Source of the DNA: Corinectria fuckeliana
Lineage: Eukaryota > Ascomycota > Sordariomycetes > Hypocreales > Nectriaceae
DNA length: 64,000 nt
Direction of reading: 5' to 3'
Assembly (NCBI GenBank): GCA_019137255.1
Contig: WPDH01000075.1
Span: forward strand, 1-64,000
Position numbers and translations under genes: made by a program. Shown here in pieces: positions 1 to 10,960 of this stretch. Below the pieces are notes generated by a model that ran no database searches, had not been told where the DNA came from, and was given only the letters and a program-made list of their open reading frames with translations. How positions within the stretch are numbered: the stretch's first letter is position 1; each line of letters starts with the position of its first letter.

Positions 1-1935
1 TAATAATCTTATAGAGAGATTAGAATTATAAGACTTATTAGATAATAATAGTTTAATTAATATATAGATTATTATAATAAAACAAGTTAATAAGATATTA
101 GGAGATAAAATAGATAGTAAAGCTAATTTAACCTTATATAATAACTCTAATAATACCTCTTTTTAGTTACTAGAGGAATTATTATAAAAGACTTAAAGAG
201 ATTATAACTAGCACCTTTAGGAAGCTAATATAATCTCTAAGTATTATAGTTAGAAGCCCTTAAAGAAAGCTCTTAAGGTATAAAAGCAAAAAAATCTTAA
301 AGAGTATACTAAGATAAAGCATATTATTAATATAACTCTTTTAAACACAGAAAGATATTCTCTTTATATTAGTATAATACTACCTGCCTTAAGGTTATAT
401 AAGCAGGCTATAACCTTCTTATAGGTATCTTAGTAGTATATAAGCCTTCTTTTAGAGATTAAGAACCTAAAAGATAAAAAAGCCTATAAGAAGGTTCTTA
501 TAGATAAGCTAGATAATAATATTTAGCTTATTAACCTTAAATAGGTGTTTATATATAAGGTTAATAAATAGGGCTATATAACACACTTTAAGACACACCT
601 AGTAGCTTATAGTAATAAGTAAGATAAGAATAAAGCTAAGACCTATATATCTATCTTAGTATATAAGACTTTTTAGGTAATATATATAAAATACTATAAG
701 AAAAACCTTAATATATATTAATATAATATTATTAACACCTTTATTAAAACTTTACTAGGTAAAGAGGTTTACTACTACTTACTACTAGGAATATTTAAAA
801 AAGGGGTCTCTCTAAAGCTTTTAAGAGCTTTTTACAGCCTGTAGATATTACTAAAGCTATAATATAAGAATCTTACCTACTTTTTTACTAGTTAAGATTT
901 TAAAGCCTATAAGAAAGACTCTTATATCTTTAAGCATAAAAAGCTTTTTATCTTCTTTTATATAAATAATATTATTATAATATAGCTAAAAAAGTTTAAA
1001 AGCAAATAGTAATAAGTTTATAATACCTTAATAATAAAATATTAGGTTAAGAACATAAAGGAGTTATACTAGTTCTTAAGGATTAAGGTTATTAAGAACT
1101 ATATAGTAGGTTACTTTTAGCTCTCTTAGGAGTTATATATTTTAACTATAGCTAGGAAATTTAAGTTAGATAGTAAGAGACTAGAGGTTTATAAGAAAAA
1201 AACCTCTCTACTCTTATAAATTCTTATACTTATAATATATAAAGCTAGTTTTAGTCTTATCTTAAAATATAAGATAAAAGTAGGTAGTATAAGCTATTTT
1301 ACTAACACTATAAGGCCTAATATATCTTATATATTATTAAAGCTTAGTTAATTTAGTTATTAGCTAAGCCTTAAGTATAATAAAGCAGTAGAATAATATA
1401 TTAGCTACTTTTATAACACTAGAAAGCTTTATATCTACTATATAGTAGCTAAGAATTAGGAAAATCTCTTTATAGCTATAAATATAGCTTTTAAAGACTG
1501 CCTAATAACTAGAAAGTTCTTATAAGACTAGATAGTTATACTATATTAGGGTCTTATTACTTAGAAGGCTATAAAGTAGGATATAATTACTATATTAAGT
1601 ATAAAAGCTAAGTTACTTACTCTTATAAGTATAGTTAAGAAATAGCTAGCCTTAGGTTAACTTCTTAAGAAGGTTAGTATTAAGATCTAAGATATAGCCT
1701 AAATCTAGTATAATAATATTAATATAATCTAGCTAATTATAAAGTAGTTAGCTAAGCTAGTTATAACACTTTAGTATATTAATATCTATTATTACTAGGT
1801 TTATAAGCTTATTTAGAAGGGTAAAATTAAAGTATCTTAGCTGCTTATAGCTTAAATACTAGTAGATAGCCTTATAAAGCCTCTTCTAAAATAAAAATAT
1901 ATAACTTTTATTATATAATTATAAATATATATAGC
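1..1935 (+). mobile_element. Degenerate Ty1/copia retrotransposon, 3' part of pol (reverse transcriptase + RNase H), RIP-type decay
   Basis: One forward frame (codons starting at positions equal to 2 modulo 3) reads through stop codons as a Ty1/copia polyprotein. The RT start near 539-690 resembles the family motif around KWVF-YK ... G-I--FK--LVA. The catalytic box at 941-976 reads KLFIFFYINNIIII where intact elements have YVDD. An ELxxFLxIKV block lies near 1059-1100. The RNase H start is near 1313 (RPNISY) and its end near 1862-1900 (VDSLIKPL, family VADGLTKPL). The frame is never shifted over about 1.4 kb and the lesions look like point changes (TAG/TAA where Q or W is expected, D to N). 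With very high A+T and almost no CpG, this is what RIP leaves. The 5' part (gag, protease, most of the integrase) lies outside the window. I am confident of the superfamily but not of the exact ends. Confidence 0.85.
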
Positions 1936-2757
1936 CCTAAATAAGGCTATATAATAAGCCTAGTAATACTTATAATTTCCTAAGTTATTTTACTATTAAA
2001 TTAGAAAAGAAAAACACTTAGAGGATTCTCTAGTTTTTAGCTTTATAATAATCTTATTTACTTTTATATTAAACAACTTAGTCTATATAAAAAAGGGTAA
2101 ATAAGATTAAAAGTAATATTAATATATTACTTAGCTAGAAAGACCCCTAAAAAGCTTAAAAAATAATATTAAAATATGATTTTCTTATATAGTTAATATC
2201 TTCTAGTCTTTTAATTTAATATTAAATAATTAGCTATACTAATTAGACTACTTAACTAGTATAATAAAGTATAAGAGCTATAATCTTATAGCCTTATTAA
2301 GTATTAAAATATTAATATAACAGGTTAGTCTTATATATTAGGATTAGTAATATTATTATTATAATAATAAAAAAGTTAGTTTAGTATAATAGTTAGAGCT
2401 ACTATATATTATATAATTTTAAGACCCTCTTAGTAACTAATATAAAATACTAACTTAAAAGCCTAAAAGAGTTAGTTCTTATACTTTTACTAAATATAAT
2501 AATAACCTCTTTCTCTTATTACCTTCTTTTAAAGCTAAAATCCTATATAGTAGCTCTAACTATTACCTTAAGGTACTAACTAGAGCTATTATACTTTTAG
2601 ATTAAGACTAGAGTTTAATTTTAGCCCTAGTAAGAATTCTCTTATTTTTAGGAGCTAAAAACACTAAGAAATTAGCTAGCTAGCACTATCAGATAGTTAC
2701 AAATAGTCTTATTAGTCAGTCAGACTAACTACCCTTAGCAGCCAGTCTGAGAGGGTG
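1936..2757. other. AT-rich, RIP-like stretch of unknown origin between the copia pol relic and the LTR-like segment
   Basis: This 0.8 kb is as AT-rich as the copia relic, but I could not read a protein family in it on either strand. Intact copia elements usually reach the 3' LTR soon after RNase H, so this is longer than expected. It may be a second RIP-mutated insertion or an unusually long 3' non-coding part of the element. Composition returns to normal near 2690. Confidence 0.4.
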
Positions 2758-2910
2758 TGTTAGTAGTAGGACCACTAGTCAGGCCTGCTATCAGGCACTA
2801 TCTATATTTCTGCCTTAGATGCTAGGCATTTAGCGACAATAGCGATCCCTTTGGGGACTCACTGTTCCGCCCCTTTTCCTAGCTTAGTACAGTTACACAA
2901 TACACGCAGT
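2758..2910 (+). repeat. Putative 3' LTR of the copia element (right end uncertain)
   Basis: A purine-rich tract (GAGAGGGTG) that could serve as polypurine primer is followed directly by TGTTAG, a typical LTR 5' terminus, on the same strand as the decayed pol. The segment is much less AT-mutated than pol. Several CA endings occur near 2894-2915, so the right end is a guess. No 5' LTR is in the window to compare it with. Confidence 0.4.
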
Positions 2911-3630
2911 CACATCAATAGATGTTAAGAAGAAGCTCAAGTCGTTCCCCGTCTCTAATACATGGTAACTAAATTACATAGCTACACTCCCCTAATTTAT
3001 AGAGCTTTATAGAACCCCTCTATATCTCAGCCTAAGCCCTCTAATTTATAGGGCTCAATAGTGCACAATGGGTGTGGACGCCTCCCCCCGCCGTGTGACT
3101 GACTACTCAGCGACACACCACTGCCGATTGACACTGTCAATAACAATGAAATCGATCGAAACCAGATGACAATGCCACCTCTCAGCCTTGTATCGTCGAC
3201 CTTTGTTGCACGATGTATGAACCCTTCCGTGCTGAGGTGCTAGCTGCCACTGTCAACGCTCTACGAGTGGAGGTAACCGGACTTTGACGAACGGTACACG
3301 CTACTAGATTTGTTTTACGATGACTAGGAGTCTTCTTGAGGAAACTTCAACTAGTACAATTTAGACGATTGAGTGGCTGTGTTATGATGAAAGCTGTTTC
3401 ATCATCAAGAACCTAAGTATTGCGAAGTAGCGAAAGGCCTTTCCCAGTTATTACAATTTTAACACCGGGAGCTCGTGTATTATAATTAGTTAATGAATAC
3501 TTCCGCTTGTTGATTGGTATTTTATACCGGGACCCTAGGCATTGGGTAAATTAATATTGGACAGGCAAATACTTATTGCGTTACATTCCAAATCGTTTCT
3601 CCTAACTACTACATACCATTTAGCGTTGAC
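2911..3630. other. Intergenic, no gene seen
   Basis: This is the 3' flank of the MFS transporter gene. Two near copies of the 14-mer CTAATTTATAGRGCT-type motif lie near 2994 and 3040. No coding sequence is supported on either strand. Confidence 0.5.
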
Positions 3631-5706
3631 TTAGACACCTACCGCACTCTTCGTATTATTAGGCACCTTTTTCTCGTGAATCATCCGCCTTTCTACCTTG
3701 TTTGTCAAGTGCTTCTTCGCGTCCTTAGCAAACAAACACCCGATGATAGCAATGGCCCCGAACCCCAAACTTGCCAGGTAGACTGTCTTGAAAGCTTGCG
3801 CGTACGCATCCGGCAGAGCGCCCGCCACCGCGGCCTGGACCTCATCGGAGAAGCTGGTCAAGTTGCCCGCAGAGACGGCCGTGAGAAGATTGGAAGCTTG
3901 ACTCTCCGGGAGCCCGGCCTTCTCGGCTGCGGGAACGACATTGTTGGGAATCGTGCTTGTAAGTCGGTTGCTCAGGATCGAGGTATAGACCGCCACCGCG
4001 ATAGAACCGCCTGCCGAGCGGATCGAAGCAAGCAGTCCCGAGGCAAGCCCAATATCTTGAGCTGCACAGAACAACGGAGCCAGAGCCAGCGAAGCTAGCT
4101 CGATGAACCCAACCATAAAAGGGCCAATTATCGTCAAGGCAATGCCAGTGTTCTTGTCGGACGGAGTCAGTGACGCAAGCGCCGCGATGAAACCGACCAT
4201 GGAAAATGTGCAAAAGATGAGCCAGTACCGAACATTGCCTCCCCATCGAACGATGATCCCGGCGCAAATTTGTCCGAGAGACGTAGATGAAGCTACGGTA
4301 CTGGACAGCCATCCGGCATAAGTAATATCCTTGGTGAAGAGGGCCTGTACTTGCTGGGGCCACAGAAGTACGGCAGAATAGTATCCCACTAACCTCTCGT
4401 TAGTTCTTGTATATGGATTTGATTGATTTAAAGCTCCAGAGCCGTGACCGCTGATGGCGATGTTGTAGTTGTTCACCGTGTAGGTGGTGATATCGGGGCG
4501 TCGGTACTGAGTCCTCAGGCTTCTAGCAGAGGACGCGGAAAACGATGGTTTGCTTCAAGGCACTCCATTCCAATCATTTCATAATTATAAATGGAAATGA
4601 CTTACTACTAGCGACGGTGGCGCAACATACAAGAGACATGAAGCCGCGGTTGCGGAAGAACTTGACCGGGATGGCGGGGTACTTCAAGTTTGCAAAGGCC
4701 TCCCACAGAAAGAGGGCGACCAAAAGCAGAGCACCGATGACGAGGGTCGAAATCGTTGCGGCGGATTTCCACGGGTACATCTCTCCTCCCCAGGAGACGC
4801 CCATCAGGAACAGCGTGAGGCCAGCAGTCCAGAGGAAGATGCCCAAGTAGTCGAGCTCCTTGAGCATCTGGCGCTTGGTCTTGCGCTCGTGGAGGAGATC
4901 AAAGGTCGGGGGGTGGTAGAAGAAAAAGAGGAGGATGATGGCAAGGCCGACGTCGATGATGTTGATGTAGAAGCACCAGCGCCAGCCGAGCGAGGTGTTC
5001 TCGATAAACTTGCGAGCTGGCAACATTTAGTATCTGCGGGATCGACCGGAGCCTCTCAATGCCGTACCAATGATGGGACCAAAAGTAGAGATGGGGGCGT
5101 TTGTGAGGAAGATAAACGACAGCACCATGGGACGGTACTTGTTCGGCACGAGCTCCCCAACGGCAACATTGAAACTGAGCTGCACTGTTTCTCCCAGGCC
5201 ATAGATGGCGCTGCCAACAATAAGGGTGCTGACATTATTGGCGCAGGCACAGACGATGATTCCGATCAAGGCGACCACGTTTCCGCCGATGAAGAACCAT
5301 CGACGGCCAAAGAGATCGGACAGTCGGCCGAGGATCGTGTATGTGAAGGACAGGGCAAGTGTCCGGGCAATGTTGACCCACGCGATGTAGTTGCTCGGAC
5401 CAATGTCCGCGTTGATGTAGGTCAAGACATTGGTTGGTAGGATCAGGAAGATGTAGGCGCTGATAGCCGAGAGACAGAAGCCCTAGTCATTTCATCAGTC
5501 AGCCGCCCGTTCGACATTGAAGAGAAGGCTACGCGTACAGCAAGGGCTCCGATGAAGCGAACCGAATAGAAGTATCCGGGCGGGAGGTCATCTCCCAAAG
5601 CAGCCGAGTTGATGGACGAAGTGTCTGTGTCGTGTCTTGCACATTCCTTCTCGTCCTCGACGGTGCCGCGGTACTCTGCGCCACTCTCGATTTTGTTGAC
5701 TTCCAT
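3631..5706 (-). CDS. TRI12-family major facilitator transporter (14-TM drug:H+ antiporter type)
   Basis: The spliced model gives 583 aa from four exons: 5706-5539, 5482-5068, 5016-4606 and 4388-3631. Introns of 56, 51 and 217 bp carry GT..AG ends and branch-like CTAAC/CTAAAT. The ATG at 5706 is the first in frame; an upstream extension would need a TTG start. The acidic hydrophilic N-terminus is followed by many hydrophobic helices. LGRLSDLFGRRW is the MFS loop 2-3 signature and NTSLGWRWCFYINI is the motif of the 14-TM subfamily. Length and motifs fit the fungal trichothecene-efflux-pump-like family (Pfam TRI12), a broad family named after one member; no trichothecene genes are seen here. It presumably moves a small molecule across the plasma or another membrane. 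It is the leftmost gene of the acyl-CoA gene neighbourhood and may supply or export its substrate, which is inference. Confidence 0.88.
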
Positions 5707-6824
5707 TGTGGATGGGTGCAATGCACCAAGGGACCGGCACCTTTAGAAACAAACAAGAGGACTGGAGTTGATAACAGAATGTGGCTTGATGCAAGTCTAT
5801 AGAGGATGAGGCTCAACTACGACCTGTTCCTGCAAGTGGGGGGATGGTCGGCGCCTTATAGATGGTCGGAATGTGAAAGATGAAGCAGTAGTATCTTAGA
5901 TCAGTCTAATCAGGCTCTGTCACCACTCGAACCAGGTCATTCACTGCAGGCCACAAGGGTTGGAAAGGTTAATTGCCCAAGTTCTTGCATAAGTAAATGC
6001 TCCATAATGTCTCTATCGAGATGCTCTGATAGGATCTGTGATGTAGAGAAACGCTCTTATTTGTTGTTCAACGTGCAGCTGTTAGTGCCGACAATGCACG
6101 AGATGCATACATGATACATGTAGAGGTACGGCTAACACGGCATAATATGAGTACGATCCTTTGTACTGGTATAGTAGGATGGGAAGACAATTAACCTTTC
6201 TAACCCTTGAGGATTGGTTGGAGCTGTCCCACTATAGGAGGGCTGCTTGGTTACATGTGTCTAAATCGCTCAAACGAGCGTCTCTCTTGTACTACCTATG
6301 TAGATTAGAATACCCAACAAGGCACTTTCAATCTATTGTTTCTATGCTTTTCGAGGGTTTTCCTCGTGTTGCGACACTAGCCTGCTACCTAGCTGGCAAC
6401 GGCTTCTAGTCGCCCGGGCCTCTTACCCCAGACTTCCCCGGAAAACGGCAGCCAGATGTTGCGGGAACTAGAGCCTAGACTCAGATAGCGCAGCCAAGCT
6501 TGCGCGTCCATGGTCCCTAGCAGGCGATGAATTACTAGGGGGCATCTTCGCCGATCTAAGGAGGGGTTAGACCGGGGCTGTCACACGAGGTGTCAGCTCA
6601 TGCGCTCTGTTTTCCGGACACGAATGCGTAGGTTGGGAAGACTGGAGACTCACCGTTGCAGTCCCTATCTCCTCTGGACTTCTGGATCTCAAGTCCAAGT
6701 GCAGGTACAAACTGCCGTGACCACACAGGGTGGCGGGGGTTGGGCAGTTGAACCAGAGGATATCGGTTTCCCTCCTATTAGCTATTCTATACTTGAGGCA
6801 TCCAAGTTCCCCGTGCCGTTTATA
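5707..6824. other. Intergenic: MFS promoter side and 3' flank of the enoyl-CoA hydratase gene
   Basis: About 1.1 kb contains the upstream region of the MFS gene and the downstream region of the crotonase-family gene, both on the minus strand. Short open frames (for example 6161-6409, plus) show no family resemblance. No RNA gene was recognised. Confidence 0.5.
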
Positions 6825-7667
6825 TCACAGCCTACTCCCCTTCCACACCGGCTCCCTCTTCTCTGAGAACGCCTTCAGCCCTTCGATTATGTTCTCCCCC
6901 TTCTGGAGCTCGGCAAACTCCTTCTCCAGCGTACACTCCACGGCACGTTCGACCGCTGCCGTCTCCCATCCTTGACGGATGCCCGCCCGCGTGCAGATTA
7001 TAGCATCGGGGCTGTTCTTTGCAATCATTTCCGCAAACTTGACCGCTTCACGCACAACCTCCTCCTTGGGGACCGCCTTGTTGACAATCCCCCATTGGAG
7101 CATCTCCTGCGCCGAAACGTTCCGTCCCGTAAGAGCAAACTCGGATGCCCTCTGTAAGCCGACGGTCCGGATCAGTCGAGGGAGCGCGCCGCCGATAGCT
7201 GCGATTCCACGACGGACCTCGGGGAGGCCGAAATAGGCGTCGTCAGCCGCGACAACCAGGTCGCAATTGACGACGAACTCGCATCCGCCTCCCATGGCCA
7301 AGCCGTTGACCGCCGCGATGACGGGCTTCTTGCCGAGGCGCCGACTGAGAGGCTTGAACGCAGGAGCATTGCCCATCCGTTTGCTCGGATCCGCGTCATC
7401 GGACATCGAGCTGCTCCATTCCTTCAAATCGGCACCCGCGGAAAAGGCCCTGCCGGTTCCGGTGATGATGGCCACCGAGAGCTTGGGCTCGTCGTCGAAC
7501 CACTTCCACACCGCGTCCATTTCCCACTGCGCGGCTGTGGACATGGCGTTGAGGTCCTTTGGCCTGTCCATGCGTACGAGGACGACTCGAGGGGCGGGGA
7601 AGGTAAGCTTGAGAAATGTTGGAGTTGGCGGCGGCGGCGTCTCCGTCGGATATGAGTTGTGCGGCAT
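6825..7667 (-). CDS. Enoyl-CoA hydratase/isomerase (crotonase family) with PTS1 -SRL
   Basis: Single exon, 280 aa. The crotonase fold is shown by the oxyanion-hole segments FSAGADL (residues 75-81) and NGLAMGGGCE (121-130) and by LPEVRRGI, whose Glu150 sits where the catalytic Glu of hydratases lies. The C-terminus is GSRL, a canonical peroxisomal targeting signal of the SRL type, so a peroxisomal matrix enzyme is likely. The family hydrates or isomerises 2-enoyl-CoA thioesters; the substrate here is unknown. It is divergent from a second crotonase-family gene across a 751-bp shared upstream region, suggesting co-regulation. The N-terminus is Pro/Thr-rich and probably disordered. Confidence 0.92.
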   Translation of the reverse strand: MPHNSYPTETPPPPTPTFLKLTFPAPRVVLVRMDRPKDLNAMSTAAQWEMDAVWKWFDDEPKLSVAIITGTGRAFSAGADLKEWSSSMSDDADPSKRMGNAPAFKPLSRRLGKKPVIAAVNGLAMGGGCEFVVNCDLVVAADDAYFGLPEVRRGIAAIGGALPRLIRTVGLQRASEFALTGRNVSAQEMLQWGIVNKAVPKEEVVREAVKFAEMIAKNSPDAIICTRAGIRQGWETAAVERAVECTLEKEFAELQKGENIIEGLKAFSEKREPVWKGSRL

Positions 7668-8418
7668 GTTTGGCTTGCTCTAATTCTGATAATGATTAAT
7701 GAGGCGAGCGGTGGTGGGGTGGAGAGATTGAGGGATTGCTAGTGTGTATGGGTTCGTAGAGTATTCCAGAGTCGAATTGATCCGGAGTGATGGAAACGAA
7801 TTCGGAAATATAATTACTCCAAGGTTAGTTGGTCAACCGTTTGCCGCAATTTCCCCGGCTGATCGACCAGAGTCCGCTGGTTCAAGTGGTTGCTCTCGGG
7901 CGTCGTCTCCCTCGGGGTTCAACATGAGCCTTATCTAACCAACCACTTTGCTGTCTCCATCCAATGCCCCATGTCGCTCGGAATAGGACATATACTGTTG
8001 ATAGACTGGGGTTGTCGGCTATTACATCGGCCGACATCTCCATCCACACGGACACAGGAAGTAGACAAGCGGCAGACACTAATGGTTCATTGCAAGGGCC
8101 ATGTGAATCCAATAGCGAGCACTAACAGGCTGTACTGTGGGTGGCCGGCAAGCTCTCCCCTGAGGAATGGCAACTGAGCAATGCCATTCCAAGAGCAAGG
8201 GTAGACGGGATTGCGTTTTTGTTACCCGGTATCTACTTGCCTAGCAGCCGAGGTGATAATCGCCAGGAACAAGGGTCTTCGCCGTCGGGCTTGTCGATGA
8301 AGGTTCCGGAAATGTGATACACTATTGAGCAACGTTACTCGTCTTCTCCTAAAGCTGGGACAGTCAACCGGCTAGCCAGTCAGTCACTTCTCTTTCCGCG
8401 CTTCGACCCATCGCCAAC
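7668..8418. promoter_or_regulatory. Divergent intergenic region between the two enoyl-CoA hydratase genes
   Basis: The 751 bp between two start codons facing away from each other must contain both promoters. A CGG/CCG-rich inverted segment (TCGGCTATTACATCGGCCGA) near 8014-8033 is the kind of site Zn2Cys6 regulators use. That assignment is speculative and no regulator gene adjoins the cluster. Confidence 0.4.
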
Positions 8419-9323
8419 ATGTCTACGCCGCGGACCAAGAACCCCGTCCCCTCGTGGATTGAGAACCCCTACCCAAACGTCCACCACAGCATCGTCAGTT
8501 TCCCCCGCACGCACGTTCTCCTAGTCACAATCAACCGACCTGAGCACCGCAACTGCCTGCCCGTCGAGGCCACCATCGAGCTCGGCGCGCTCTGGAAGTG
8601 GTACGATGCCGAGCCCGAGCTGCGATGCGCCGTCTTCACCGGCGCCGGCGACAAGGCCTTCTGCGCGGGCATGGATCTGAAGCAGAGGCTCGACATCATC
8701 AAGACGAACGATGTCGCGCACGAGTATCCTTCGGGAGGCTTCGGCGGCATGACGAATAGAACGGGCAAGAAGCCCATCATTATTGCCGCCAATGGACACG
8801 CGCACGGTAAGACGCTGGCGCAGCCTACATAGCGCACCGAGACTGACACGGCGCTGCAGGCGGCGGCTTCGAAATCGTCCTCAACGCCGATGTCATCTTC
8901 GCCTCGCCGAATGCGACATTCCGGCTCCCCGAGGTACTTCGCGGCGTGTCGGCCCTCGCGGGAGCGCTCCCCAGAGCAATGCTGCTGTTCGGAAACCACA
9001 GAACCATGGATCTCGTGCTGACCGGCCGGATCATGTCAGTCGAGGAGGCGTTGCAATGGGGCCTCGTCAAGGAGGTTGTGCCGCTGGACAAGCTGCTAGA
9101 GAGGACGTTGGACTACGCCTCGGAGATTGCCAGCCTGAGCCCCGACAGCGTCATCATCTCTCGGCTGGGTGCGCGGGAGGTCTGGGAAACCGGCGTGAGC
9201 AGGGCGACTATGAGGGGGCAGGAGTTGTACGCGGAGGCGATGCTGCGCAGTAAGAATGCGAGTGAGGGTTTGGCTGCGTATAAAGAGAAGAGGGATCCCA
9301 ACTGGTTTCCGTCGCATATCTAG
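8419..9323 (+). CDS. Enoyl-CoA hydratase/isomerase (crotonase family), second copy
   Basis: Two exons, 8419-8806 and 8860-9323, flank a 53-bp intron (GTAAG...CTGCAG) and give 283 aa. The splice joins NGHAHG to GGFEIVLNAD and so completes the second oxyanion-hole segment. FCAGMDL (81-87) is the first, and Glu154 in RLPEVLRG sits where the catalytic Glu is expected. It differs clearly from the crotonase at 6825-7667, so this is not a recent tandem duplicate. The C-terminus (SHI) is not a canonical PTS1, so its location is less certain than for its neighbours. It converges on the MaoC gene with only 183 bp between stop codons. Substrate unknown; an enoyl-CoA intermediate of the same pathway is the natural guess. 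Confidence 0.92.
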
Positions 9324-9506
9324 AGTTTACAAGTACACATTTAATTTGTGCTCCTAACTTGATCGACAGGCTCTCGAAAGCCTGGTCTTAACTAAGCTCG
9401 CCGAGTATCTCTTTGGCCGTCGTCGCATCGTACATTGTCGACTTACACACTTTACTTGCGATCGTAGTGAAATTGAAGCGATTTAGAACGACACATACAC
9501 AGTTGA

Positions 9507-10592
9507 CTACAACTTGCTGCCACTCTGTGCTAATTGAGCATAACCATTAGACAGCGCCACCCGCCCATCTCCCTTGACGATCGTCTCAAACAAGACATCA
9601 TCAACGCCATCCTTGGACCCGACCACCCACATCCTCGTCTCAAGCTCATCGCCGGGATACACCACGCTCTTGAACCGCGCACCAAACTTCCTGAACCGGC
9701 TGGGGTCGGAGCCTCCAAGCTCCTTCAGCACGCCGTGCGCTGCAATGTTCCACGTGCCGAGGCCGTGGAGGATGCACCCGTTGAAGCCTGCCCGCTTCCC
9801 GAACGCCTCGTCCGCGTGCAGGGGGTTGTAGTCGCCGCACAGCCGGTACAGCAGAGCGACCTCCGGGGTAGTCTGGAACGTGTGGATGGCATCGGGAGCA
9901 CGGGTGGGGAGCTTGGGCGAAGGCTTGGAGGGGCCGCGGGGACCACCGTAGCCGCCTTGCCCGATGCCGAAAGCCATCGAGCTCATCTTGGCGTAGACGG
10001 TTCCCGTCTTTACGTCTACGAGCTCTTGCTCCGACTCGAGAATCATGGCGCCTCCTGGGGCAGGACCCGAGTCAGCCAGGGCAGTCAAGAGCACAGCGCT
10101 GGTTCTCACCTTTGTCATAAACACCAATGACCTTGTTCTGGATCTCGAGGTCCAGTCCCTCGGAACTGGTGGGGATCGTCTTGAGGATCTCGATTCCCCT
10201 CTCTCCGTCCACTGATCTCTGGGCGTCGAACCGCGGCGTCCCGGGAACGTCGGCGGTAGTCATGCGGGAGATGAAGTCAAACACATCTTGGTCCGTCTGC
10301 TTGAAGGCCAGATTGATGGGGAAGGTCGGAAAGGTGGCGAACTTGGGATGCAGCTCGGAAAGAAGATGGCGCTCGTCGGCCTTGGTTCCAATGGCGTTGG
10401 CCTGGGCATCGGTGGTTAGCGACTCGATTGATAGGAGCAGGCAGTTGCATGGCGACTTACAAAGAGGAGCACATCCCTGCGATTGTAGTTGCATTTCAGA
10501 GGCGGGTATCTGTATCCAGCCGCCTTGCGAAAGTCGACATTGTCATATCGACCAGAGGCGTTCTTCACAGGCCTGTCACTAGAACTCATCAT
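9507..10592 (-). CDS. MaoC-like enoyl-CoA hydratase 2 (hot-dog fold), PTS1 -SKL
   Basis: Three exons (10592-10461, 10401-10110, 10054-9507; introns 59 and 55 bp) give 323 aa. The N-terminal half (RDVLLFANAIG..., ELHPKFATFPTFP) matches the first hot-dog repeat of eukaryotic hydratase 2. The C-terminal MaoC repeat carries the hydratase-2 signature GDYNPLHADEAFGKRAGF (215-232), whose Asp and His are catalytic in the family. The protein ends GSKL, a perfect PTS1. In fungi this activity is usually a domain of the multifunctional FOX2 protein, but here it stands alone. It should give the (3R)-hydroxyacyl-CoA, the stereochemistry opposite to that of the crotonase-type hydratases next door. The first Met of the ATG-ATG pair was chosen. 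Confidence 0.92.
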
Positions 10593-10960
10593 GTCCAAGC
10601 TGATTGTAGAAGAAAAAGTATGTTGCTGAGGGTAATCGGATGGAGATGTTGGAGACGATGAGTTTGACACTTTATTGGTGACTTCCCCTGCGCACCTTGG
10701 ACTACCCCGCCGTTTATCCCACCCAAGGCCTGGCATTTGCCGAGGCTCGTTTGCACTCAAGCCTCGGAGGCTTGGTGGACTCGAGAGATGTGACGTGGTA
10801 CCTGATTGTTCTCTCGTGCTTGTCCTATCCTTGCTCGTCTATGAACTGTCAAGTCTAGCACTTCTAATTGCAACACGCTTCACAAAAAGACAGTATCAGA
10901 GAGGTGTTCGAGCAGTGTAGAGACAGGCCAGCTATCTAGTTGTAATTGCCCACCACTTTC
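10593..10960. promoter_or_regulatory. Upstream region of the MaoC gene and 3' flank of the AtuA-like gene
   Basis: 368 bp between two minus-strand genes. It must hold the MaoC-gene promoter. No motif stands out. Confidence 0.35.

Noticed and set aside
3631..5706. Reading the TRI12-family transporter as part of a trichothecene gene cluster
   Set aside because: The family is broad and no terpene synthase, P450 or acetyltransferase gene of that pathway lies nearby.
5920..5945. tRNA-like B box (GGTTCGAG on the minus strand)
   Set aside because: The bases that should complete the T arm do not fit and no A box or cloverleaf can be drawn around it.
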